Shown in pieces: positions 1-5,424 of a stretch of DNA of 6,172 nt. The translations under genes and the position numbers were made by a program. Every line of letters begins with the position of its first letter. The stretch's first letter is position 1. The notes beneath the pieces were generated by a model. It did not search any database. It saw only the letters and a list, made by a program, of their open reading frames with translations, and was not told where the DNA came from. Source of the DNA: Deltaproteobacteria bacterium. GTDB lineage: Bacteria > Desulfobacterota > Syntrophia > Syntrophales > UBA2192. The DNA is taken from contig JAPLJU010000206.1 in NCBI GenBank assembly GCA_026388445.1, forward strand, positions 1-6,172, written 5' to 3'.

Positions 1-2
1 AT

Positions 3-875
3 GAAAACAACGAGGTGTCTAAGCTTCTCGAGGCGCTGAAACAAAGGGGGCTCATCTACGAGGCGGAAGACGCCCTCTGGTTCAAATCAACGGAATTCGG
101 CGACGAAAAGGACCGCGTGGTGGTGCGGGAAAACGACACTCCGACCTACTTTGCCGCCGACATCGCCTACCATCAGAACAAGTACGCGCGCGGATTCGAC
201 CTCATCATCGACGTCTGGGGGGCGGATCATCACGGCTACATTCCCCGGGTGTACGCGAGCCTCGAGGCCTTCGGGCAGAGGCGGGAGAGGCTGAAGATCG
301 TCCTGGTCCAGCTGGTGAGCCTGCTCCGTTACGGGAAGCCCGTGGCCATGTCGACGAGGGCCGGCGAGTTCGTCACCCTGCGGGCCGTCGTGGACGAGGT
401 GGGCAAGGACGCGGCGCGGTACAATTTCATGATGAGGCGGTCCGACAGCCACCTTGATTTTGACCTCGATCTGGCCAAGCGGCAGTCAAATGAAAACCCC
501 GTGTACTACGTCCAGTACGCCCACGCCAGGATCTCGAGCATCCTGAGAACGGCCCTGGAGAAAGGCTTTGCGATTCCCCGTTACCGTGAAATCGATCCCG
601 GGGTCCTTACGCTCCCCGAGGAAATTGCGCTCATCAAGGGCGTCATCCGGTTTCCCGAAGTCGTCGAGGCCGGTGCGAAGGCGCTGGAGCCGCACCGCCT
701 GACCTTTTACCTGAATGATCTTGCCGGCACCTTCCACAGCTATTACAATAAGAACCGCGTCATTTCCGATGATCCGACATTGAGCCGGGCCAGGCTTTAT
801 CTGGTCCGCTGTATCGGTCAGGTCGTCCGCAACGCCCTCGCCATCCTGGGCGTGACGGCGCCGGAAAAAATGTAA
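3..875 (+). CDS. argS: Arginyl-tRNA synthetase, C-terminal half (5' end outside window)
   Basis: Cytoplasmic class I synthetase that attaches arginine to tRNA-Arg using ATP. The frame is open to the left edge (codons from position 3), so the GTG at 15 is an internal valine, not a start. About 290 residues remain of a family length near 550-580, and the HIGH motif lies off the window. Visible landmarks, in order, are ALWFKSTEFGDEKDRV, the WGADHHGYIPR block, the KMSK-equivalent loop reading VAMSTRAGEFVTL, then DSHLDFDLDLAK and NENPVYYVQYAHARI. After these comes the DALR-type anticodon-binding domain, with FYLNDLAGTFHSYYNKNRV and the typical ending ILGVTAPEKM. The first lysine of the KMSK loop is alanine; ArgRS proteins often lack a canonical KMSKS, so I do not treat this as a defect. 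The gene ends 12 nt before the SPOR-domain gene, which suggests co-transcription. Identification is very secure. Confidence 0.97.
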   Translation, partial: ENNEVSKLLEALKQRGLIYEAEDALWFKSTEFGDEKDRVVVRENDTPTYFAADIAYHQNKYARGFDLIIDVWGADHHGYIPRVYASLEAFGQRRERLKIVLVQLVSLLRYGKPVAMSTRAGEFVTLRAVVDEVGKDAARYNFMMRRSDSHLDFDLDLAKRQSNENPVYYVQYAHARISSILRTALEKGFAIPRYREIDPGVLTLPEEIALIKGVIRFPEVVEAGAKALEPHRLTFYLNDLAGTFHSYYNKNRVISDDPTLSRARLYLVRCIGQVVRNALAILGVTAPEKM

Positions 876-887
876 GAACGGATTGAT

Positions 888-1523
888 ATGGACTATCAGA
901 AAAGAGATTTCGAATTCAAGCTCGGCAAGCTGGGCATTGTTCTTTTCACGCTGGGGATATCCTGCCTGCTGCTTGCCTCCTTCATCTTCGGCGTCATGGT
1001 GGGCGTGAACATCGAAAGTGCCCCGGAGGATATCGTGAAAAGCATCCCCCGCCTGATCAAGCAGAAGATCGCACGGGCCCCCGAGGAGGAGGTCCAGAAG
1101 CAGGGAGAGGGCCAGAGGGAGGATGCGAAGAAAGCGCCGAAGGGGGAGAAGGACGAATTCAAACTGTCCTACTTTGACACCCTGACCAAGAAGTCCGACG
1201 CGGTGAAATCCTCGGGGGAGCTCAAGAATACGAGGGAACCGGCACCCAGGGCCGCGGAGAAGGCATCTGCGGCAAAGGGAAAGTTCGTCCTCCAGGTGGC
1301 CTCCCTGCAGGACCGGACGAAAGCGGAGGAGTTGAGGGGTACCCTCATCCAGATGGGGTATGATCCTTTCGTGGACGTCGCCGACGTCCCCAACAAGGGC
1401 AAGTGGTACCGGGTCAAACTGAAGGGCTTCGAAACGCGCGAGGATGCCCGCCGGGTTGGCGCGGAGATCGAGAGAAAGATCAAGGGGCTGCAATGTCTCG
1501 TGGCGCCCCAGGAAAACGGGTAG
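888..1523 (+). CDS. Membrane-anchored SPOR-domain protein
   Basis: Protein of 211 residues with a bitopic inner-membrane layout. It has a short charged N-terminus (residues 1-14), one hydrophobic segment (about 15-41, rich in L, I, V, F and G), and a long charged linker rich in K, E, A and P (about 43-129). A C-terminal SPOR domain follows (about 130-205), starting GKFVLQVASLQDRTKAEELR and continuing with WYRVKLKGFETREDARR. SPOR domains as a family bind peptidoglycan stripped of stem peptides at division septa, so a role in envelope or septum biology is inferred. There is no signal-peptidase site, so the segment probably stays as an anchor with the SPOR domain in the periplasm. The start at 888 lies 12 nt after argS with only a weak Shine-Dalgarno (AACGGA), so translation may depend on argS. 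The gene ends 13 nt before the ffh start. The domain assignment is firm; the exact role and partner are unknown. Confidence 0.87.
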   Translation: MDYQKRDFEFKLGKLGIVLFTLGISCLLLASFIFGVMVGVNIESAPEDIVKSIPRLIKQKIARAPEEEVQKQGEGQREDAKKAPKGEKDEFKLSYFDTLTKKSDAVKSSGELKNTREPAPRAAEKASAAKGKFVLQVASLQDRTKAEELRGTLIQMGYDPFVDVADVPNKGKWYRVKLKGFETREDARRVGAEIERKIKGLQCLVAPQENG

Positions 1524-1536
1524 GGGATATACCGGA

Positions 1537-1635
1537 ATGTTTGAGGCCTTAACGGAAAAATTAGACGAGGTCTTCAGGAAACTCCGGAGCCGGGGACGGC
1601 TTGATGAAAACAACATCCGGGAAGCCCTCCGGGAA
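1537..1635 (+). pseudogene. ffh: 5' fragment of ffh, out of frame with the rest of the gene
   Basis: From the ATG at 1537 the sequence reads MFEALTEKLDEVFRKL, then RSRGRLDENNIREALRE. This is the start of an Ffh N domain and matches E. coli Ffh residue for residue up to Glu33. An AGGGG Shine-Dalgarno lies at 1522-1526, 10 nt upstream, and the SPOR gene ends just before it, so this is the natural start. After Glu33 (codon 1633-1635) the frame runs into non-homologous proline/arginine-rich sequence and stops at 1968, giving a product of about 143 residues. The genuine continuation, RAVGREVLDSITPGQQ, begins at 1640 in the +1 frame. Only 4 nt separate the two parts, where about 24 codons (72 nt) are expected. 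About 68 nt net therefore appear to be missing, with the VRxALLEADV segment and the second half of the N-domain helices. Confidence 0.85.
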
Positions 1636-2806
1636 CTCCCGGGCCGTCGGCCGGGAGGTTCTCGACAGCATCACGCCCGGCCAGCAGGTCGTGAAGATCG
1701 TGCACGACCGCCTCGTGGAGCTCATGGGGGGAGTAAGCGCCCCGACACTGAAGCTCGCGAAGCAGCTCCCCGCCTCCCTCATGCTCGTGGGTCTTCAGGG
1801 CTGTGGGAAGACGACGACAGCCGCCAAGCTGGCCCATCATCTCATCCAGCAGGGCAAAAGGGTCTACCTGGTCCCTGCCGACGTTTACAGGCCTGCGGCG
1901 ATCGATCAGCTGAAGATCCTGGCCGGCCAGATCGGCGCCGGCGTTTTCGATTCCAAAAGCACCGATGACCCCGTCAAAATCTGCGCGGACGCCCTCGGGG
2001 AGGCCCGCCGGAGCGGGTTCGACGTGATGATCATGGACACCGCCGGGAGGCTCCATATTGACGAGGAGATGATGGAGGAACTCAGAAGGATCAAGGCGGT
2101 GATCAACCCATCGGAGATTCTCCTTCTGGCCGATGCCATGACGGGGCAGGATGCCGTGGTGGTGGCGACCAAGTTCAATGAGAGCCTGGAGATCGACGGC
2201 GTCATCCTGACCAAGATGGACGGGGATGCGCGGGGCGGCGCGGCCCTGTCACTCCGGGCCGTGACGGGAAAGCCGATCAAGTTTGTCGGCGTCGGTGAAA
2301 AGATCGATGCTCTGGAAATTTTTTATCCCGATCGGATGGCAACGCGGATCCTCGGCATGGGTGACATCCTGGGCCTCGTGGAGAAGGCCCAGGCGGCCAT
2401 GGACCTCGGACAGGCACAGGCCCTGGAGAAAAAACTCAGGAAGGACGAGTTCACCCTGCAGGACTTCCGGGATCAGCTGACCCAGATGAAAAAGATGGGG
2501 TCGCTCAGTGAAATCCTGGGCATGATGCCGGGCTTCGGCAAAATGAAGGCCATGAAGAACATGGAGGTCGATGATCGGGAACTCACCCGGACCGCGGCCA
2601 TCATCGATTCCATGACGATCAAGGAACGCAGAAACCCGCTCCTGATCGACGGTCAGAGGCGAAAGCGGATCGCCCGCGGAAGCGGCACCAGCGTTCAGGA
2701 CATCAACCGTCTGCTCAAGAATTATGCGGAGATGCGGAAGATGATGAAAAAGATGATGTCCAAAGAGGGGGCGAAGGCCTTCCGGCGAGGGCAGTTTCCC
2801 TTTTAA
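1601..2806 (+). CDS. ffh: Signal recognition particle protein Ffh, main body, N-terminally damaged
   Basis: SRP54-type GTPase that, with 4.5S RNA, binds signal sequences of nascent membrane proteins and docks with FtsY. Real homology begins at Arg14 (nt 1640, RAVGREVLDSITPGQQ). The leading 13 residues are largely out-of-frame reading of the true N-terminus. The G-domain motifs are complete: P-loop GLQGCGKTT (1790-1816), DVYRPAAIDQL, DTAGR (2036-2050), TKMDG (2210-2224), DARGG (2225-2239) and GVGEKIDAL. A methionine-rich M domain follows, with RKRIARGSGTSVQDINRLL for 4.5S RNA binding and a short tail ending QFPF. The P-loop has Cys where Ala or Ser is usual. A restored protein would be about 445 residues, close to the 453 of E. 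coli. The listed start (TTG 1601, or ATG 1604) is the longest open frame, preceded by a chance-looking GGGGA at 1592-1596. The intended start is ATG 1537. If the lesion is real, the product lacks most of its N domain. Confidence 0.93.
   Translation: MMKTTSGKPSGNSRAVGREVLDSITPGQQVVKIVHDRLVELMGGVSAPTLKLAKQLPASLMLVGLQGCGKTTTAAKLAHHLIQQGKRVYLVPADVYRPAAIDQLKILAGQIGAGVFDSKSTDDPVKICADALGEARRSGFDVMIMDTAGRLHIDEEMMEELRRIKAVINPSEILLLADAMTGQDAVVVATKFNESLEIDGVILTKMDGDARGGAALSLRAVTGKPIKFVGVGEKIDALEIFYPDRMATRILGMGDILGLVEKAQAAMDLGQAQALEKKLRKDEFTLQDFRDQLTQMKKMGSLSEILGMMPGFGKMKAMKNMEVDDRELTRTAAIIDSMTIKERRNPLLIDGQRRKRIARGSGTSVQDINRLLKNYAEMRKMMKKMMSKEGAKAFRRGQFPF
1629..1657 (+). repeat. GC-rich overlapping inverted repeats at the ffh break
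   Basis: CCGGGA (1629-1634) is the exact inverse of TCCCGG (1637-1642), with only AC between them. The second arm is shared with another hairpin, CTCCCGG (1636-1642) against CCGGGAG (1651-1657). That hairpin has an inner CC/GG pair and a GTC loop. The ffh frame is lost between 1635 and 1640, inside this structure. Such sequence can promote polymerase skipping or read and assembly errors, so it fits either a real deletion or an artefact. A regulatory role is not supported. Confidence 0.6.
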
Positions 2807-2815
2807 AAATAAAAT

Positions 2816-2843
2816 CTTTCAAAATGATAAATGTTATGATAAT
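2816..2843 (+). promoter_or_regulatory. Candidate sigma70-like promoter before rpsP
   Basis: The 82-nt ffh-rpsP spacer is abruptly AT-rich compared with the flanking coding DNA. It contains a good -10-like element, GATAAT (2838-2843; the overlapping TATGAT at 2835-2840 is also close). A poor -35-like CTTTCA (2816-2821) lies 16 nt upstream of GATAAT. The position suits a promoter giving extra transcription of the rpsP-khpA-rimM-trmD cluster. The -35 match is only 3 of 6, and AT-rich sequence often yields such hits. Confidence 0.35.
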
Positions 2844-2888
2844 TAATAGCTCTTTTTTCACAAAATCTGGAGGAGATGGTCAGGTAAA

Positions 2889-3146
2889 ATGGCAGTGAAA
2901 ATCAGGTTGACGCGCGCAGGGAGCAGGAAAAAACCTTTCTACAGGATCGTGGTCGCCGAGTCCGGATCGCCGCGAGACGGCCGTTTCATCGAGATGCTCG
3001 GGAATTACGATCCAAAGAAAGACCCGCCGGAGGTGACGATCAAGGAGGAACGTGTTCGGGAATGGCTCTCCAAGGGAGCCGAACCCACGCTGACGGTTTC
3101 TCAGTTACTGAAAAAGAAGGGGATCACCACTCAACGGGCCGGTTAA
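2889..3146 (+). CDS. rpsP: 30S ribosomal protein S16
   Basis: Small-subunit protein that binds 16S rRNA in the 5' and central domains and is needed for 30S assembly. The 85-residue protein is of normal length. It carries the family start MAVKIRLTRAGSRKKPFYRIVVAE, shown here in two parts: MAVKIRLTRAGS, then RKKPFYRIVVAE. SPRDGRFIEMLGNYDP and the C-terminal REWLSKGAEPT and VSQLLKKKG follow. ATG 2889 is the only sensible start. A strong purine-rich GGAGGAG (2869-2875) lies 13 nt upstream, a rather long spacing, and a weaker AGG sits only a few bases from the ATG. It opens the rpsP-khpA-rimM-trmD run, the usual bacterial order, directly after ffh. A 98-nt spacer separates it from khpA. Confidence 0.98.
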   Translation: MAVKIRLTRAGSRKKPFYRIVVAESGSPRDGRFIEMLGNYDPKKDPPEVTIKEERVREWLSKGAEPTLTVSQLLKKKGITTQRAG

Positions 3147-3231
3147 AAGCGGCTTAGAATCAGGTCGAAGAAAAAGCGCTCAGGGTTGTTTGTCGTTTCC
3201 TGTCAGAAGGTTTCCCGCAAACGAAATCAGT

Positions 3232-3239
3232 GGAGGTGG
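3232..3239 (+). promoter_or_regulatory. Ribosome binding site that fixes the khpA start
   Basis: GGAGGTGG is a near-perfect Shine-Dalgarno whose GGAGGT core lies 7 nt before ATG 3245. The longer in-frame reading from GTG 3230 would place this site inside the coding sequence, so ATG 3245 is preferred. Confidence 0.75.
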
Positions 3240-3244
3240 TGGCG

Positions 3245-3475
3245 ATGAAGGACTTGATCAAGTACATCGCTCAGGCGTTGGTCGACAACCCCGACAAAGT
3301 TGAGGTTTCCGAGGTTCATGGAGAGCAGACTTCCGTGATGGAGCTGAGAGTAGCCAAGGAAGACCTGGGCAAGGTCATCGGCAAACAGGGAAAAACGGCA
3401 AAGGCCATGAGAACGATCCTCAGTGCTGCATCAGCCAAGGTTCACAAGAGAACCGTCCTGGAAATCATCGAATAG
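3245..3475 (+). CDS. khpA: KH-domain RNA-binding protein KhpA
   Basis: Small single-KH-domain protein of 76 residues, the standard family length from the chosen start. It begins MKDLIKYIAQALVDNP and has MELRVAKEDLGKVIGKQGKT around residues 32-51. This contains the RNA-gripping GxxG loop as GKQG (46-49), followed by the helix AKAMRTILSAASAK. In Gram-positive bacteria KhpA pairs with KhpB (Jag) and binds many RNAs, affecting division and envelope growth; its role in proteobacteria is less clear. Its place between rpsP and rimM is the conserved one. ATG 3245 is chosen over GTG 3230 because GGAGGTGG lies just upstream and the extra residues MEVVA are not family-like. It ends 14 nt before rimM, so the two are probably co-transcribed. 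Confidence 0.95.
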   Translation: MKDLIKYIAQALVDNPDKVEVSEVHGEQTSVMELRVAKEDLGKVIGKQGKTAKAMRTILSAASAKVHKRTVLEIIE

Positions 3476-3489
3476 ATGTTTCACGGAAC

Positions 3490-3993
3490 ATGGAGCTGAT
3501 TAAAATCGGCAAGATCGTAAAGTTGCACGGCCTCCGTGGTTGCCTGAAGGTCGCGTCCTACCTGGAATCGGGGGAGATCCTTGACAGCCTCGGAGAGGCT
3601 TTTTTGGAAACAGAAGAGGGGGGACTGAGACGCTTCAGGGTCGAACAGGTCACGTGTCGGGACGGAAGATTCTTTGTTCTGAAACTGGAGGGGATCGGGG
3701 ATCGAGATTCCGCATCGGCGCTTGTTGGACGGGGGGTGTTTGCATCGGCCCTGCATTTACAATCGTTGCCCGAGGGCGAATATTACTGGCGGGACCTGAT
3801 CGGCCTTCAGGTGGTCACCGAAGAGGGGGAGACCCTCGGAAGGATTCAGGCCGTTTTTCCCACGGGAAGCCATGACGTTTACGTCTGCGGCGGGGGGAAA
3901 AGAGAGATCCTGCTTCCGGCCATTTCCGAGGTTGTCCGGAAGGTCGATATTCAAAAAGGTCTGATAACGGTGAGACTGCTGAAAGGTCTGTAA
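3490..3993 (+). CDS. rimM: Ribosome maturation factor RimM
   Basis: Assembly factor that binds S19 and helps mature the head of the 30S subunit. The 167 residues match the family. An N-terminal RimM beta-barrel (about 1-92) starts MELIKIGKIVKLHGLRGCLKV with the hallmark HGLRG, and contains GRFFVLKLEGIGDRDSASAL. A C-terminal PRC-barrel (about 97-167) has EYYWRDLIGLQVV, TGSHDVYVC (125-133), ILLPAI (140-145) and the terminal VDIQKGLITVRLLKGL. ATG 3490 follows a short ACGGAA. It sits 14 nt after khpA and 14 nt before trmD. Next to rpsP and trmD, this is a classic 30S and tRNA maturation set. There are no signs of damage. Confidence 0.96.
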   Translation: MELIKIGKIVKLHGLRGCLKVASYLESGEILDSLGEAFLETEEGGLRRFRVEQVTCRDGRFFVLKLEGIGDRDSASALVGRGVFASALHLQSLPEGEYYWRDLIGLQVVTEEGETLGRIQAVFPTGSHDVYVCGGGKREILLPAISEVVRKVDIQKGLITVRLLKGL

Positions 3994-4007
3994 ATTGTAA
4001 TAAGAAG

Positions 4008-4742
4008 ATGATGATCTTTGACATCCTGACCCTTTTCCCTGAAATGTTCCAGTCTCCTCTTGACAGCAGCCTTCTGAAAAAGGCCCGGGAAAAGGGGTTG
4101 ATTCAGGTCAACCTTCACAACATCCGCGATTACGCCCGCGGCAAGCACAGGGTGACCGATGACTATCCATACGGCGGTGGTGCGGGCATGGTCATGAAGG
4201 TGGAGCCCGTTGCCGAAGCCCTGGATGCCCTCCTCCATGAGGGAGTCAGGGCGCATGTTGTCCTCCTGACGCCGCAGGGGGAGCCCTTCAGTCAGAAGCT
4301 GGCCGGTGAGCTTGTGGGTCATTCGAGGCTCGTCCTCATCTGCGGTCATTACGAGGGAGTTGACGAGAGGGTGCGGGAGTACCTGATCGACAGGGAAGTC
4401 TCCATCGGTGACTATGTGCTGATGGGCGGGGAGCTCCCCGCCATGGTGATTGTTGACGCCGTCTCCCGGTTGGTTCCGGGCGTGCTTGGCAACATGGCCT
4501 CCACCTCGTCGGAGTCTCACACGGAGGACCTCCTGGAGTGCCCCCAGTACACGAGGCCGAGCGAATACCGGGGATGGAAGGTGCCCGAAGTTCTTCTCAC
4601 AGGCAATCACAGGAACATCGAAGATTGGAGGCGTCGGGAATCGCTGAGAAGGACGCTCAACAAAAGGCCCGACCTTCTGAAGAGGGCGGCACTTTCTGAA
4701 GAAGACTTGAAAATCATGGAAGCCCTGAAAAAGGAAGGATGA
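4008..4742 (+). CDS. trmD: tRNA (guanine37-N1)-methyltransferase TrmD
   Basis: SPOUT-fold enzyme, active as a dimer, that methylates N1 of G37 next to the anticodon using SAM and so limits +1 frameshifting. The 244 residues are of normal length. Motifs include FDILTLFPEMF, DDYPYGGGAGMVMK, LICGHYEGVDERV (about 110-122), the knot segment VSIGDYVLMGGELPAM (131-146), RLVPGVLGN, LLECPQYTRP and the C-terminal VPEVLLTGNHRNIEDWRRRESLRRT. Glu116 and Arg154 are in place. At the position of E. coli Asp169, the proposed general base, this protein has Glu169 (GAG 4512-4514) in TSSES; here the numbering agrees exactly with E. coli. Two adjacent ATGs (4008, 4011) can serve as the start, and 4011 fits many homologues slightly better. 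The Shine-Dalgarno is weak (AAGAAG). The stop TGA overlaps an ATG that opens a nine-codon frame. Confidence 0.97.
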   Translation: MMIFDILTLFPEMFQSPLDSSLLKKAREKGLIQVNLHNIRDYARGKHRVTDDYPYGGGAGMVMKVEPVAEALDALLHEGVRAHVVLLTPQGEPFSQKLAGELVGHSRLVLICGHYEGVDERVREYLIDREVSIGDYVLMGGELPAMVIVDAVSRLVPGVLGNMASTSSESHTEDLLECPQYTRPSEYRGWKVPEVLLTGNHRNIEDWRRRESLRRTLNKRPDLLKRAALSEEDLKIMEALKKEG

Positions 4743-4768
4743 AACAGGCCCCTTCCTTTCGGCGATGA
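4739..4768 (+). other. Nine-codon bridging ORF between trmD and the next methyltransferase
   Basis: ATG 4739-4741 overlaps the trmD stop (TGA 4740-4742) as ATGA. The frame reads MKQAPSFRR and stops at TGA 4766-4768, which overlaps the next gene's ATG (4765-4767), again as ATGA. The methyltransferase has no convincing Shine-Dalgarno of its own, whereas AAGGAAGG lies immediately before the mini-ORF. Stepwise translational coupling is therefore possible. A frame this short could equally be chance, and the AAGGAAGG spacing is tight. Confidence 0.28.
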
Positions 4769-5334
4769 AGATACCCCCGCGTTTATACATTGCTCTTTTG
4801 CATCATCCCGTCTACGACCGGCGGGGGCAGGTGGTGACGACGGCCGTGACGAACTTGGATATTCATGACATATCCAGGTCGTCAAAGACCTATGGCGCCG
4901 AGCGGTTCTATATCGTAACACCCCTCGAGCAGCAAAAGGCCCTGGTCAGGAAGATCCTGCGACACTGGAAGGAAGGCCCCGGGGCCCTCTACAACCCGTC
5001 GAGGCGGGAGGCTTTCGGCCTTGCGGAAGTAAAGGGTTCTCTGGATGAAGTGATCGCCGACATTTTCGAAAGGGACGGTTGCCGGGCCCGGATCGTCGTA
5101 ACCGGGGCGAGGTTCTCTGCAGGGGTGATCGGCTTTGAAGAACTGAGGAGACATATGGCGTCCGACGGCGGAGCCTATCTCCTCCTCTTCGGGACCGGGT
5201 CGGGCCTGGCCGGGGAGGTCACCGGGCGGGCGGATTTTATTCTGGAGCCCCTGGGGAACTCCGGCGGCTATAACCATCTTTCCGTACGATCTGCCGTTGC
5301 GGTTGTTCTGGACAGATTACGGCATGGGAGATAG
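4765..5334 (+). CDS. SPOUT-family RNA methyltransferase, Tm1570-like
   Basis: Predicted SAM-dependent RNA methyltransferase of 189 residues, of the family (Pfam Methyltrn_RNA_4) represented by Thermotoga maritima Tm1570; its substrate is not established as far as I know. The family-like N-terminus is YIALLHHPVYDRRGQVVTTA, then TNLDIHDISRSSKTYG. The C-terminal trefoil-knot region holds LFGTGSGL (141-148), ILEPL (159-163) and YNHLSVRSAVAVVLDRL (169-185), the expected SAM-binding loops. I recall fusions of this domain to TrmD in some bacteria, which fits its position 22 nt after trmD. ATG 4765 is the first start available in frame and lacks a clear ribosome binding site, so translation probably depends on upstream ribosomes. 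It is followed by a hairpin and a 90-nt spacer before rplS. Family assignment is firm; target base and RNA are unknown. Confidence 0.9.
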   Translation: MKIPPRLYIALLHHPVYDRRGQVVTTAVTNLDIHDISRSSKTYGAERFYIVTPLEQQKALVRKILRHWKEGPGALYNPSRREAFGLAEVKGSLDEVIADIFERDGCRARIVVTGARFSAGVIGFEELRRHMASDGGAYLLLFGTGSGLAGEVTGRADFILEPLGNSGGYNHLSVRSAVAVVLDRLRHGR

Positions 5335-5340
5335 AAGGGT

Positions 5341-5368
5341 GCGCCGGTGTCCCGGACACAGCGCTTTT
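5341..5368 (+). terminator. Weak terminator-like hairpin between the methyltransferase gene and rplS
   Basis: GCGC (5341-5344) can pair with GCGC (5361-5364). Above a small internal loop, GTGTC (5347-5351) pairs with GACAC (5355-5359) around a CCG loop. Only four T follow (5365-5368), so termination would be partial at best. It could reduce read-through from the upstream cluster before the possible rplS promoter. Confidence 0.38.
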
Positions 5369-5395
5369 GAGGATGGGCTCGAGACAAAATAACAT
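5367..5395 (+). promoter_or_regulatory. Candidate sigma70-like promoter before rplS
   Basis: TTGAGG (5367-5372, 4 of 6 to TTGACA) and TAACAT (5390-5395, 4 of 6 to TATAAT) are separated by exactly 17 nt. They sit just after the hairpin and about 30 nt before ATG 5425. The region is AT-rich and non-coding. The match is moderate and purely by eye. Confidence 0.33.
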
Positions 5396-5424
5396 AGATA
5401 TGAAAAAGGGAGGCTTTTACACCT

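Noticed and set aside
340..366. Loss of the first KMSKS lysine in ArgS as a defect
   Set aside because: ArgRS enzymes commonly lack a canonical KMSKS, and the rest of the loop and domain are well conserved.
1374..1388. GACGTC-GCC-GACGTC repeat as an operator
   Set aside because: It is inside the SPOR domain coding sequence and simply encodes the repeated Asp-Val codons in DVADV.
486..1616. Long antisense open frame of 376 codons
   Set aside because: It lies opposite argS, the SPOR gene and the ffh start, has no recognisable domain, and is typical of GC-rich DNA opposite real genes.
1601..1640. Programmed ribosomal frameshift within ffh
   Set aside because: A +1 shift would join the frames but still lack about 24 residues, including ALLEADV, and these are not encoded in any frame nearby.
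3147..3244. Regulatory RNA or small gene in the rpsP-khpA spacer
   Set aside because: Only loose GTTTG/CAAAC pairing and a repeated GTTTCC were seen; there is no strong stem, T-run or promoter. Only the khpA ribosome binding site is supported.
3230..3244. GTG 3230 as the khpA start
   Set aside because: It would put the strong GGAGGTGG ribosome binding site inside the gene and add non-conserved residues to a family that is usually about 76 residues.
3951..4790. Antisense open frame of 279 codons opposite trmD
   Set aside because: TrmD on the + strand is unmistakable; the antisense product shows no known motif.
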